This document shows positions 43,539 through 51,760 of a stretch of DNA of 61,198 bases, piece by piece (position 1 is the stretch's first letter; every line of letters starts with the position of its first letter). A model generated the notes under the pieces. The model worked only from the letters and a program-made list of their open reading frames with translations. It ran no database searches and had not been told where the DNA came from. Position numbers and translations under genes: made by a program. Origin of the DNA: Chrysiogenes arsenatis DSM 11915 (GTDB lineage: Bacteria > Chrysiogenota > Chrysiogenetes > Chrysiogenales > Chrysiogenaceae); NCBI RefSeq assembly GCF_000469585.1, contig NZ_AWNK01000007.1, positions 218,911 to 280,108 on the forward strand, in the 5' to 3' direction.

Positions 43539-45662
43539 CTACACGATAAGCGATCCAACTTGATACACAATAAAGGTAATAATCCAAGCAAAGACCGTCA
43601 TGACAACCAATTGAAAAATTGGCCATTTCCACGAGTTGCTTTCCCGCTTTACTACCGCAAATGTTGCCATGCAGGGGGAAGAAATCAGGGCGAACAGCAT
43701 GATACAATATCCGATAAGTGGCGAGTAGTTTTCGGCCAGTTTATCGCGAAGTGGAGTGCTTGCTTCATCCGCTTCTCCGAGTGAAAAGATAATCCCAAGT
43801 TGGGCGACAAACACTTCTTTCGCGGCAAAAGCACCGATAAAGGCCGTAGAAAGCTTCCAGTCAAATCCGAGTGGTGCCATGATAGGGGCAATCCCATGGC
43901 CAAGTTTGCCGAGGAGTGAATATTCTAAAAGTCTTTCTGCGCGGAGTTGCTCTAATTGTGCAATGGATTCCTCTTTTACCTCTTCAGAAAGGGTGACATC
44001 TGACTCTATCAGAGCAACTTCCTGTTCGACATATTCATCCGTCGCATGATCGTGCGGGAATACCGATAAAAACCAAAGGATAATAGAAATCGCCAGAATA
44101 ATCGTCCCGGCTTTTCTCAGGTAAAGCCATGCCCGCTCGGTTGTGTAGAGCACAATGCTGTGCAGGGTTGGGATGCGATATGGAGGCAATTCCATCAGGA
44201 ATTCAGAACTTTCACCACGAAAGAGCGTACGACGCAAAACCCACGCCCCCAGAACGGCGAGTAAGATCCCGATGATATAGATGCTGAAGAGGACGTTCGC
44301 ATGAAGGTGTGACGGGAAAAACGCTGGAATAATCAAGACGTAAATCGGCAAACGTGCCCCGCAACTCATAAAGGGGATAACCATCATGGTGACAATTCGG
44401 TCGCGTTCACGTTCGAGAGTACGTGTGGCCATAATTGCGGGAACGGAACACCCAAATCCAGAAATCATCGGGATAAAGCTTTTCCCATGCAAGCCACATA
44501 AGTGCATGGTGCGATCCATCAGAAACGCCGCTCGCGCCATATAACCGGTACTTTCGAGAATCGCTAAGGCTAAGAAAAGGAAGATTACATTGGGGAGGAA
44601 AACAACAACACCGCCAACGCCGCCAATAATCCCGTCAATAATAAGCGAGCTTACCAGCGAATCTTCTGGCAGTACGCTCCCCGCAGCTTCTCCCAGCCAA
44701 CCAAAGAAGATTTCAATCCATTCCATCGGTTTTTCGGAGAGCGTAAAGGTAAACTGAAACACCAAGTACATCATTCCAAGGAAAATCGGCAATCCCAGTA
44801 AGCGGTTTAGAAAAATATTGTCGATTTTTTCGGTGGCTGAGACGCGATTTTCCACGACCTTTTCGACGCTCTGGCGGTAGAGGCCCGAAATGAATCCATA
44901 GCGCTTTTCCGCTATCACCACCTGTGGCGAATCGTGATACACGGACTCTATTTGCGCTTGCGCTTCGGCTACTTTGGTAAACAGTGTGGCATCGGTTCCC
45001 AGATGGCGCTCAAAGGCAGCGCGAATTTCCTTATCATTTTCGAGTAACTTGAGTGCATACCAGCGCGATGGTGCATGGGCGAAGACGTCTGACGGCAAAC
45101 CGTGCGATTCTAATAGCGGAACCAAGGCTTCAACGGCTTCAGAAATATGCGATCCATACTCTATGGTGAGTTTGGCTTTATGGGATGGTTGGGTGATGGC
45201 GGCTTGTAAGTCCGCTACTCCAGTTCCGTTCTTCGCCGAAATAGGAATAACGGGTAAACCCAGAATCTCTTCCATCATACGATAGTTGATGGTCAAGCCG
45301 GCAGCAGAGAGTTCGTCAGTCATATTGAGCGCCAAAACAACTGGCAACTCCATTTCCAACAACTGCACGGTCAGGTATAAGTTGCGTTCAAGATTTGTTG
45401 AGTCAAGGAGGTTGATAACCCAGCGGAAGTCTTCGTTCAGAATATGTTGGCGCGCTATCCGTTCTTCCAAGGAGGCGCATGAAAGGGAGTAAATACCCGG
45501 AAGGTCTGCCACCTGCACCCGCGCTGTGCCGCACTGCATGAAGCCTTCTTTTTTTTCGACGGTTACACCGGGATAGTTGCCAACTTTTTGATTTGAACCA
45601 GTAAGCTTATTGAAAAGGGTTGTTTTTCCGCAATTCGGATTTCCGGCAAGAGCAACTTTCAT
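43539..45662 (-). CDS. feoB: Ferrous iron transporter FeoB
   Basis: This 707-residue inner-membrane protein imports Fe2+. The N-terminal G-domain (1-160) has GNPNCGKTTLFNKL, the DLPGIYSL switch, and NMTDELS as G4. The helical GDI-like domain (165-260) is followed by a transmembrane part with the two Gate motifs (SGFGCSVPAIMATR and FISSPCMAT-like ALISSPCMATFA) and the Cys-containing MSCGARLPIY. All expected elements are present. The start overlaps feoA by ATGA. No feoC was found. Confidence 0.97.
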   Translation of the reverse strand: MKVALAGNPNCGKTTLFNKLTGSNQKVGNYPGVTVEKKEGFMQCGTARVQVADLPGIYSLSCASLEERIARQHILNEDFRWVINLLDSTNLERNLYLTVQLLEMELPVVLALNMTDELSAAGLTINYRMMEEILGLPVIPISAKNGTGVADLQAAITQPSHKAKLTIEYGSHISEAVEALVPLLESHGLPSDVFAHAPSRWYALKLLENDKEIRAAFERHLGTDATLFTKVAEAQAQIESVYHDSPQVVIAEKRYGFISGLYRQSVEKVVENRVSATEKIDNIFLNRLLGLPIFLGMMYLVFQFTFTLSEKPMEWIEIFFGWLGEAAGSVLPEDSLVSSLIIDGIIGGVGGVVVFLPNVIFLFLALAILESTGYMARAAFLMDRTMHLCGLHGKSFIPMISGFGCSVPAIMATRTLERERDRIVTMMVIPFMSCGARLPIYVLIIPAFFPSHLHANVLFSIYIIGILLAVLGAWVLRRTLFRGESSEFLMELPPYRIPTLHSIVLYTTERAWLYLRKAGTIILAISIILWFLSVFPHDHATDEYVEQEVALIESDVTLSEEVKEESIAQLEQLRAERLLEYSLLGKLGHGIAPIMAPLGFDWKLSTAFIGAFAAKEVFVAQLGIIFSLGEADEASTPLRDKLAENYSPLIGYCIMLFALISSPCMATFAVVKRESNSWKWPIFQLVVMTVFAWIITFIVYQVGSLIV

Positions 45663-45943
45663 GCGAGTTCACCAAGAGTCACAATAATTTTTTCAGCTTC
45701 AGAACGACGTAGAGAAAGGAAAGAACCCTGAATTTTCACATCAATAGGGTCACCCATCGGTGCGACCTGAAACAACTCAAAGCGAGCACCAGGACGGATT
45801 CCCATTTCAATTAAGCGGTGCCGAAAGTCACCACCCGGCTGCAGCGAAGTAATCACTCCTTTGGCTCCGACCTTGAGTTCAGAAAGCTTTCGCTCAGACT
45901 TTGTTTCTGGTTGAGGCTGTGAACCAACCGCATCTCTTCCCAT
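45659..45943 (-). CDS. feoA: Ferrous iron transport protein FeoA
   Basis: This 94-residue cytosolic SH3-like protein aids FeoB. It has an N-terminal, Gln/Lys-rich extension of about 22 residues, then the FeoA domain (LSELKVGAKGVITSLQ, RHRLIEMGIRPGARFELFQVAPMGDP, LSLRRSEAEKIIV). FeoA normally has about 75 residues, and the extension accounts for the extra length. Good ribosome site TGAGGAGAGACGT. It precedes feoB with an ATGA overlap. A Fur-like site lies about 120 bases upstream. Confidence 0.93.
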   Translation of the reverse strand: MGRDAVGSQPQPETKSERKLSELKVGAKGVITSLQPGGDFRHRLIEMGIRPGARFELFQVAPMGDPIDVKIQGSFLSLRRSEAEKIIVTLGELA

Positions 45944-46063
45944 ACGTCTCTCCTCAATTTCCCAAAATGTAAGGCGCGAATAACTAAATATACTATGTCT
46001 TTTAAGATGGCAAGAGGAATATTTCTGCTGGCACTGCTATGTTTTTCAGCAAAAAAAGCTTTT

Positions 46064-46084
46064 CGTGAATGATTATCCATTATA
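46064..46084. promoter_or_regulatory. Possible Fur-like operator between feoAB and the PAS kinase
   Basis: Read on the minus strand, the sequence contains GGATAATCATTC, close to the right part of the Fur consensus (GATAATCATT exact, outer half weaker). It is about 120 bases upstream of feoA and 50 bases upstream of the divergent kinase. It may be chance in an AT-rich spacer, and a Fur protein is not in the window. Confidence 0.3.
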
Positions 46085-46129
46085 AAGTGCAACCCTGCTT
46101 TGCTTCTGATGTAACAAAAGGGAAACATT

Positions 46130-47959
46130 ATGCGACAATTGCCGACACTATGTATCTGTGATTCAAAGCAAAAACCATTGCTTAGTAAGTGGTTTATAGC
46201 AATGGGCGCGGCCTTTTCCGTGTTATTCCTGTTGCACCATGCTAAGCCTGTCTTTGCGATAGAAACGCACAATCTCTTTCAGCATCATGGGGCCATCATG
46301 TTGCTGATTGATACCGAGACCGGCCAGATTATCCGCGCGAATCAGGCGGCAGTTGATTTCTATGGCTATCCCCTTGATGCACTGCAAGGTTTACTGATTT
46401 CACAGATCAATGCGCTCTCTTCAGATCAAATACGGGACGAAATGGCTGCTGCTGCCGCCCAAAACCGTAATTATTTCATATTTCCTCACCGGCTGGCGAA
46501 TGGCGAAATGCGCACGGTGGAAGTGTATTCTTGGCCAATACACGATGGTGACACCACCAAGCTTTTTTCGATTATTCACGATGTTTCGGATAAAGTTGCT
46601 GCCGAAGCGCAACTCCTGGCGCAACATGCAGAAGTCGAAGCATTGGTTGTGGAGCGCACCGAATGGCTCGTTTGGGTTTTCGGTGTGGCGGTACTGCTTC
46701 AGGCAAGCATCATCATTCTGCTGTTTTTTGCTGTCCGACAACGCAAACAGTTTCTGGCTCGCTTGTCAGCCAGTGAAAAATATAATCGGGCACTCTTTGC
46801 CGACTCGCGTATCGCGCAAGTTGTTATCAATCCGATCTCAGGTCAATTTCGTGATTGTAATGAGGCGGCGATTGCTATCTATGGATTCACTTCGCGAAAA
46901 GATGTTCTGGGCAAGACTCCCCTCGACGTCTCTGCACCAATACAAGCGGATGGAACGCCATCCGAAATTGCTGCCCAAGCGCATATTGCACATGCTAAGC
47001 AACACGGCTCAGCCGTCTTCGAATGGCGTCATCGTCGCCCTGATGGTCACGTGTGGGATGCCGATACCCATTTGATGTTAGTGGAACATCAGGGGGAGCA
47101 ACTGCTCCTCTTCAGTTTGATTGATATTACCAAACGCAAGCAAGCGGAAGCAGCGTTGCAAGAAACGTTGGCGACACTCCAGAGTCAGATTGATATGGCT
47201 ATCCAGAAAACACGCGAGCAGGACAATATCATCTTTGAACAGAATCGACATAAGTCGCTGACGGATTTGCTGGTGAATCTCGCCCACCAGTGGCGCCAAC
47301 CACTCAGTGCCGTTGCATTGACATTGCAGGAAATTGATGATGAATATCAAGCACTTATCCCCGCGGAGCAACTGGAGCCATTCAGAGCGACGCTGGATCG
47401 TGGTGTCGGTCAAATTATGTCGCTTTCTGAAACGCTAAACTATTTTACGTCACTTTATGAAAGCAATGAAACTCCAACCCTTGTTAACATTGCCGAAGCG
47501 TTAAAGCAGGGGTTAACTTATTTTGATATAAAGTATTACTATGACGGAGTGTTGATAGTAGAATCTTCGGGGCTGGATGCGTCGCTCGAACTGCGAGCAC
47601 GCAAAAGCGATATGACCGAAATCCTTATTGAAGTCGTTCAGAATGCGTGTACTGCGGCGCACGATCAGCGGCTTGAAACGCTTATCATTACTGTTCGCGG
47701 CTCACGTCTGGAAAGTGGAGCGTTGTATATTGAGATCGAGGATAATGCGGGTGGAATCGACCAGAGCATTTTGCCGGTAATCTTTGCGCCGTACGCTACA
47801 ACAGCGTTTAAAGAGCGCAATAAAGGGCTGGGGTTGTACATGCTGAAGCGGATTGTAGAAGAGCGATATCATGGAACAATTCAGGCGGGGAATACTCAAG
47901 AGGGTGCACGTATTGCGATTACTCTTGACAACCTCAGTGATGCGAACCTGACGCCGTGA
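46130..47959 (+). CDS. Twin-PAS membrane sensor histidine kinase (AHQWRQPL type)
   Basis: This 609-residue kinase has an N-terminal signal/anchor (about 21-45), a periplasmic PAS domain (about 52-165; AIMLLIDTETGQIIRANQAA), a membrane helix (about 180-205) and a cytoplasmic PAS domain (about 215-345; LLLFSLIDITKRKQ). The linker LQETLATLQSQIDMA leads to the acceptor His in NLAHQWRQPLSA and a C-terminal ATPase domain (NAGGID, GLGLYMLKRIVEERY). It is paralogous to the kinase at 26363. The promoter region is shared with feoA. It ends 26 bases inside the convergent hybrid kinase gene. Confidence 0.87.
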   Translation: MRQLPTLCICDSKQKPLLSKWFIAMGAAFSVLFLLHHAKPVFAIETHNLFQHHGAIMLLIDTETGQIIRANQAAVDFYGYPLDALQGLLISQINALSSDQIRDEMAAAAAQNRNYFIFPHRLANGEMRTVEVYSWPIHDGDTTKLFSIIHDVSDKVAAEAQLLAQHAEVEALVVERTEWLVWVFGVAVLLQASIIILLFFAVRQRKQFLARLSASEKYNRALFADSRIAQVVINPISGQFRDCNEAAIAIYGFTSRKDVLGKTPLDVSAPIQADGTPSEIAAQAHIAHAKQHGSAVFEWRHRRPDGHVWDADTHLMLVEHQGEQLLLFSLIDITKRKQAEAALQETLATLQSQIDMAIQKTREQDNIIFEQNRHKSLTDLLVNLAHQWRQPLSAVALTLQEIDDEYQALIPAEQLEPFRATLDRGVGQIMSLSETLNYFTSLYESNETPTLVNIAEALKQGLTYFDIKYYYDGVLIVESSGLDASLELRARKSDMTEILIEVVQNACTAAHDQRLETLIITVRGSRLESGALYIEIEDNAGGIDQSILPVIFAPYATTAFKERNKGLGLYMLKRIVEERYHGTIQAGNTQEGARIAITLDNLSDANLTP

Positions 47960-49532
47960 ATTCGTTGATTTTACCGAACAGCTTCGTTACGTCAATTGGC
48001 TTCGCCAAGACATCATTCATCCCTGCATCCAAGCACCGTTTCCAATCTTCTGCCGAAGTATAGGCCGTTAGTGCCAGCACTGGAATGTCTGAGTTGATGC
48101 CTTGGTGAGCGCCACTGCGTATCGCACGCGTTGCTTGCAAACCATCCATCACGGGCATTTCCACATCCATCAATACTAAATCAAACGATTCCCGTGCCAG
48201 CATATCCAGTGCCTCTTGCCCATTGATGGCTGATTCCGTGAGAAACTTGCGCCGCTGAAGCAATTTCATGACTAACTCAAGATTGACCTTATTGTCATCG
48301 ACCAGCAGAATTTTTTTGGCATGCCCTTCCGCGTCATGCGTGGATGGAAGGTTGGCGGTATTTTCGGGAACCCGGGTAAAAGGAAGTTCAACCAGAAATG
48401 TCGATCCGCGCCCCAACTGACTCATAATCTGTATAGTACCATTGAGCGCTCGAATAACTTGACGGACAATCGAAAGCCCTAGCCCGGAACCACCAAAGCG
48501 GCGCGTTTCCGAATCGTCAATCTGCACAAAAGGGTCAAATATCTGTTCCTGACGACCCGCCGGAATCCCTATGCCACTGTCACGAATCGTGAAGACAAGC
48601 CAAAGCATTGGTGATGAATGGTCAGTATCCGGCTTGAGGGTAACCTCCAATTGTACCGATCCTGTATCGGTAAATTTTACAGCATTTGAGAGCAAATGGT
48701 ACAGAATCTGGTGCACTCGTTCTGAATCACCTTTTAGCGTACGGGGTACCGCATCGGCAAGGTGAGTCGAGTAGGTCAGCCCTTTATCGGGTGTCAGGAT
48801 GGCAAGTGTTTGCCAGACGGTATCAAGCAGTGGTGCAAGTTCAAATTCCTCTTGCTTGAATTGAATCGTGCCAGACTCTTGGTCGGCAAAGAGGAGTAAA
48901 TCGCTGAGGAGCATGGCCAATGAACGTGCGGAATTGCGCGCGGTACGCAAGTGTTGTTTATGTTCTTCATTCACATCGTCTTGCAACGCTAATTCGATGG
49001 AACCAACAATCCCGTTAATTGGCGTGCGGAATTCATGACTCATGCGCGAAATAAACGAGCTTTTCAGGCGACTTGCCGCTTCGGCTGCTTCGCGCTGCTT
49101 GGTCTGGCTCTCAAGTAATGCCGCCTGAATCGTATGGTTCTCTTGTATCGTGTTCCATTCACGCATCGAACGGAGGATCGAACGAGGCATGGCAGAAAAT
49201 GATTCGTTTGACTTTACGATATAATCGAGCGCGCCGCCCTTCATGGCGGCAACGGCCATCTTTTCATCACCATATGAGGTCATAATAAGAATGGGATAGG
49301 ATCGTTTCTCTGGCTCATGGTTCAGGATTTCAAAAGCCGTACCATCTGGCAGTCGCATATCAATCAGGGCACAATCGGGAGTGTGTTCGGATTCCATCTG
49401 GAAGAACTCGCGTACTGTTTGCGCATGACGCACCGTAATCTGCGGCGTATCGCGTGAAATCGCACGAATAATGGCTGTTGCGTGCGCCACTTCATCTTCA
49501 AGTAGAATCAGGGAAAGTGGTGAAGAGTACAT
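47934..49532 (-). CDS. Hybrid REC-HK-REC signalling protein
   Basis: This is a 532-residue cytosolic protein from the ATG at 49532 (AAGGAGAACGAG upstream; MYSSPLSLILLEDE). The longer frame has no such site. First receiver: LILLEDE, Asp in CALIDMRLPDG, Lys in DYIVKSNES. Next come a HisKA domain with MSHEFRTPINGIVG (about 165-235) and an ATPase domain (about 275-395; NAVKFT, DSGIGIPAG, GLGLSIVRQV). Second receiver: LLVDDNKVNLEL, Asp in VLMDVEMPVMDG, Lys in DVLAKPI. There is no membrane segment, so it likely takes signal through the first receiver. Confidence 0.92.
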   Translation of the reverse strand: MYSSPLSLILLEDEVAHATAIIRAISRDTPQITVRHAQTVREFFQMESEHTPDCALIDMRLPDGTAFEILNHEPEKRSYPILIMTSYGDEKMAVAAMKGGALDYIVKSNESFSAMPRSILRSMREWNTIQENHTIQAALLESQTKQREAAEAASRLKSSFISRMSHEFRTPINGIVGSIELALQDDVNEEHKQHLRTARNSARSLAMLLSDLLLFADQESGTIQFKQEEFELAPLLDTVWQTLAILTPDKGLTYSTHLADAVPRTLKGDSERVHQILYHLLSNAVKFTDTGSVQLEVTLKPDTDHSSPMLWLVFTIRDSGIGIPAGRQEQIFDPFVQIDDSETRRFGGSGLGLSIVRQVIRALNGTIQIMSQLGRGSTFLVELPFTRVPENTANLPSTHDAEGHAKKILLVDDNKVNLELVMKLLQRRKFLTESAINGQEALDMLARESFDLVLMDVEMPVMDGLQATRAIRSGAHQGINSDIPVLALTAYTSAEDWKRCLDAGMNDVLAKPIDVTKLFGKINEFTASGSHH

Positions 49533-49809
49533 CTCGTTCTCCTTATAATGGATAGTCGAAGAAGCACAGTCATCTGCAATTGAGTAGCGATAAGTATGGG
49601 GCATTTAAAATGAATTAGCAACGAACAATATGGCCAAACAGAGCATCGTGTGATTTCTTTGCGATGTGCCTCTTTTCTCAGTAGTGACGCACTTGATGGT
49701 AAAAATAGTGCCACTCAGCGAAAGCTCGCTTGACTTCTTGCCGGATTCACCGATAGTAGCGGAGCACCATACTATAGAATGTAAAGACTGTTTGCGCGAG
49801 GTATCGCAC

Positions 49810-51261
49810 GTGCGCTACGCCCATAAGCTTCCTCAAACCTCTTTTGTTGTGCTTGCGATCCTCTGGACTTTGATCATCTCAGGTATTGCGGCACTGCATA
49901 GCTATCAAGCGTACCAATCGGCATTGCAAGAAGTCGTTGCTGCCGCGCAGTACAGTTATGCCAAAGACCTTACCTACCGGCGTTGGGCGACGATACATGG
50001 TGGCGTCTACGTCCCGATCACTGAGCACACACCGCCCAACCCGTATCTGACCCATATTCTTGAGCGCGAAATAGAAACCCCAAGTGGCAGAAAATTAACC
50101 TTAATAAATCCAGCCTACATGACGCGTCAAGTGCATGAACTTTCTGACAGCACCTTTGGTACGCGTGGCCATATCACCAGCCTGAAACCGTTACGTCTTG
50201 AAAATGCTCCTGATAGTTGGGAGATCGTCGCCCTAGAGGCCTTTGAGGCGGGGGAAACTGAGCGGTGGTCGTTGGAGACAATCGGCGGCATCCCATTTTT
50301 GCGGTATATGCGCCCACTTATCGTAGAAGCAGGGTGTCTGAAATGCCACGCTCATCAAGGCTACCACGTAGGTGATATCCGTGGCGGTTTAAGTGTAAGT
50401 ATTCCGTGGCAGACCCACCGAGAGTCACTGTACGCTTCGCTCTTTGTGTATGGTATAGGATACAGTGCGCTGTGGCTGTTCGGGATGTGCGGTATCTGGC
50501 TGCATCGCCAGAAAGTTCACCACACAGAAAGTGCTCTCCAAGCCAGAACGGTTGAGCTTGAACAGCGCAATAGCGAATTGGAGCGTTTTGCCTACACCAT
50601 TTCACACGATTTGCGCACCCCGATTGTCACTATCCGCTCATTTTTGGGATACCTGAAAACCTCTTTGGAGCAAGGCAATCAACAGCGGATTCAGCAGGAT
50701 GTGACGTATATTGAAAAGGCCGCCGAGCGGATGAGTATCCTCCTCGACGAACTGTTGCACTTATCCAAGGTTGGCGTGGTGATAGCTCCCGCACGGGATA
50801 TCAAATTCCGTGACCTGATTGCCGAAGTGCTGGTAGCGCTCGAAAAGGATCTCACGGCACAGCAGATGCCACCCATCATACTGCACGGCGACGATATTCT
50901 GCTCCATGGCGATATCGAGCGACTGAGTGAGATTTGGGAAAATTTACTCGAAAACGCCATAAAGTTTATGGGGCATACCGATCAGCCACATGTGGAAATT
51001 GGCGTTACCACAACGAAAGGCGAAACCACTTTTTATGTGAAAGACAACGGGATTGGTATTTTGCCGCAGTACCACCAAAAGATTTTCGGGATTTTTGATA
51101 AACTTGATCCGCAAACAGCCGGTTCAGGAATCGGCCTTACGGTTACGAAACGGATTATTGAACTCTACGGTGGAGAAATCTGGGTTGAATCAAGCGGATC
51201 TGCAACGGGAACCTGTTTTTGGTTTACCTTACCGCTCGCACTCCAAGCAAGCAAATCATAA
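49810..51261 (+). CDS. DUF3365 (Tll0287-like, CxxCH heme-type) sensor histidine kinase
   Basis: This is a 483-residue kinase from GTG 49810 (GAGG eight bases upstream; RYAHKLPQ, then TM1). The open frame to 49666 has no ribosome site and a charged, unrecognised leader. TM1 lies at about 10-32, a periplasmic DUF3365 domain at 33-210 (DLTYRRWATIHGGVYVP, then CLKCHAH at about 176-182) and TM2 at about 210-232. HisKA has FAYTISHDLRTPIVT (His about 266), and the ATPase domain has NAIKFMG, DNGIGIL and GIGLTVTKRII. DUF3365 domains with CxxCH hold a covalent heme that senses redox or gas; heme binding here is inferred from the motif. The response regulator starts 14 bases after it. Confidence 0.85.
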   Translation: MRYAHKLPQTSFVVLAILWTLIISGIAALHSYQAYQSALQEVVAAAQYSYAKDLTYRRWATIHGGVYVPITEHTPPNPYLTHILEREIETPSGRKLTLINPAYMTRQVHELSDSTFGTRGHITSLKPLRLENAPDSWEIVALEAFEAGETERWSLETIGGIPFLRYMRPLIVEAGCLKCHAHQGYHVGDIRGGLSVSIPWQTHRESLYASLFVYGIGYSALWLFGMCGIWLHRQKVHHTESALQARTVELEQRNSELERFAYTISHDLRTPIVTIRSFLGYLKTSLEQGNQQRIQQDVTYIEKAAERMSILLDELLHLSKVGVVIAPARDIKFRDLIAEVLVALEKDLTAQQMPPIILHGDDILLHGDIERLSEIWENLLENAIKFMGHTDQPHVEIGVTTTKGETTFYVKDNGIGILPQYHQKIFGIFDKLDPQTAGSGIGLTVTKRIIELYGGEIWVESSGSATGTCFWFTLPLALQASKS

Positions 51262-51275
51262 GGAGACACGAATTT

Positions 51276-51722
51276 ATGCACGTCCAAGGTGAACCAATTG
51301 TTATTTTGCTGGCAGAAGATGATCCCGCGCATGCCGAAATTGTTCGGCGTAACCTTGAAACCGCGCAAGTTGCCAACCGCCTTGTGCATGTGGTTGACGG
51401 CCTTGAAGCGCTTGATTACCTGTATCAGCGCGAAAAGTACAGCGACCCTACCCTTGCTCCACGCCCAGGATTAGTCTTGCTTGATTTGCGTATGCCTAAA
51501 GTTGACGGACTGGAAGTGCTGCGTACCATCAAGGCCGACTCCTCACTGTGCAGTATTCCCACCGTGATTTTAACAACATCATCTGCTGAAATTGATATTG
51601 CCAAAGCCTACGAATGCAACGCCAATAGTTATCTGGTTAAACCCGTTCATTTTGCACAATTTGTCGAACTGATTCAGGCGCTTGGGTATTACTGGCTCAT
51701 CTGGAACCGAACCAACAGGTAG
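51276..51722 (+). CDS. Rcp1-like single-domain response regulator
   Basis: This is a 148-residue REC protein from ATG 51276 (TAAGGAGACACG upstream). It has LLAEDDPAHAEIVRRNLE (acidic pair), the phosphoacceptor Asp in VLLDLRMPKVDG, TTSSAE (Thr/Ser switch) and the Lys in SYLVKPVHF. The extended helix-4 segment and insert YLYQREKYSDPTLAPRPG match the Rcp1/CheY-like regulators that partner bacteriophytochrome- and DUF3365-type kinases. It lacks an output domain, so it probably acts by protein contact. It is the probable partner of the kinase 14 bases upstream, and the dual solute-binding kinase follows 38 bases later. Confidence 0.9.
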   Translation: MHVQGEPIVILLAEDDPAHAEIVRRNLETAQVANRLVHVVDGLEALDYLYQREKYSDPTLAPRPGLVLLDLRMPKVDGLEVLRTIKADSSLCSIPTVILTTSSAEIDIAKAYECNANSYLVKPVHFAQFVELIQALGYYWLIWNRTNR

Positions 51723-51760
51723 CACATGGGATCCTGACTGTAAGAAAAAGAGGGACGCGC

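Noticed and set aside
46410-47075. 221-residue plus-strand open frame inside the twin-PAS kinase
   Set aside because: Out-of-frame shadow with basic, low-complexity sequence and no family match. The kinase frame is unambiguous.
49666-49809. N-terminal extension of the DUF3365 kinase
   Set aside because: No ribosome site precedes 49666, and the segment is polar with no recognised feature, while GTG 49810 has GAGG at the correct distance.
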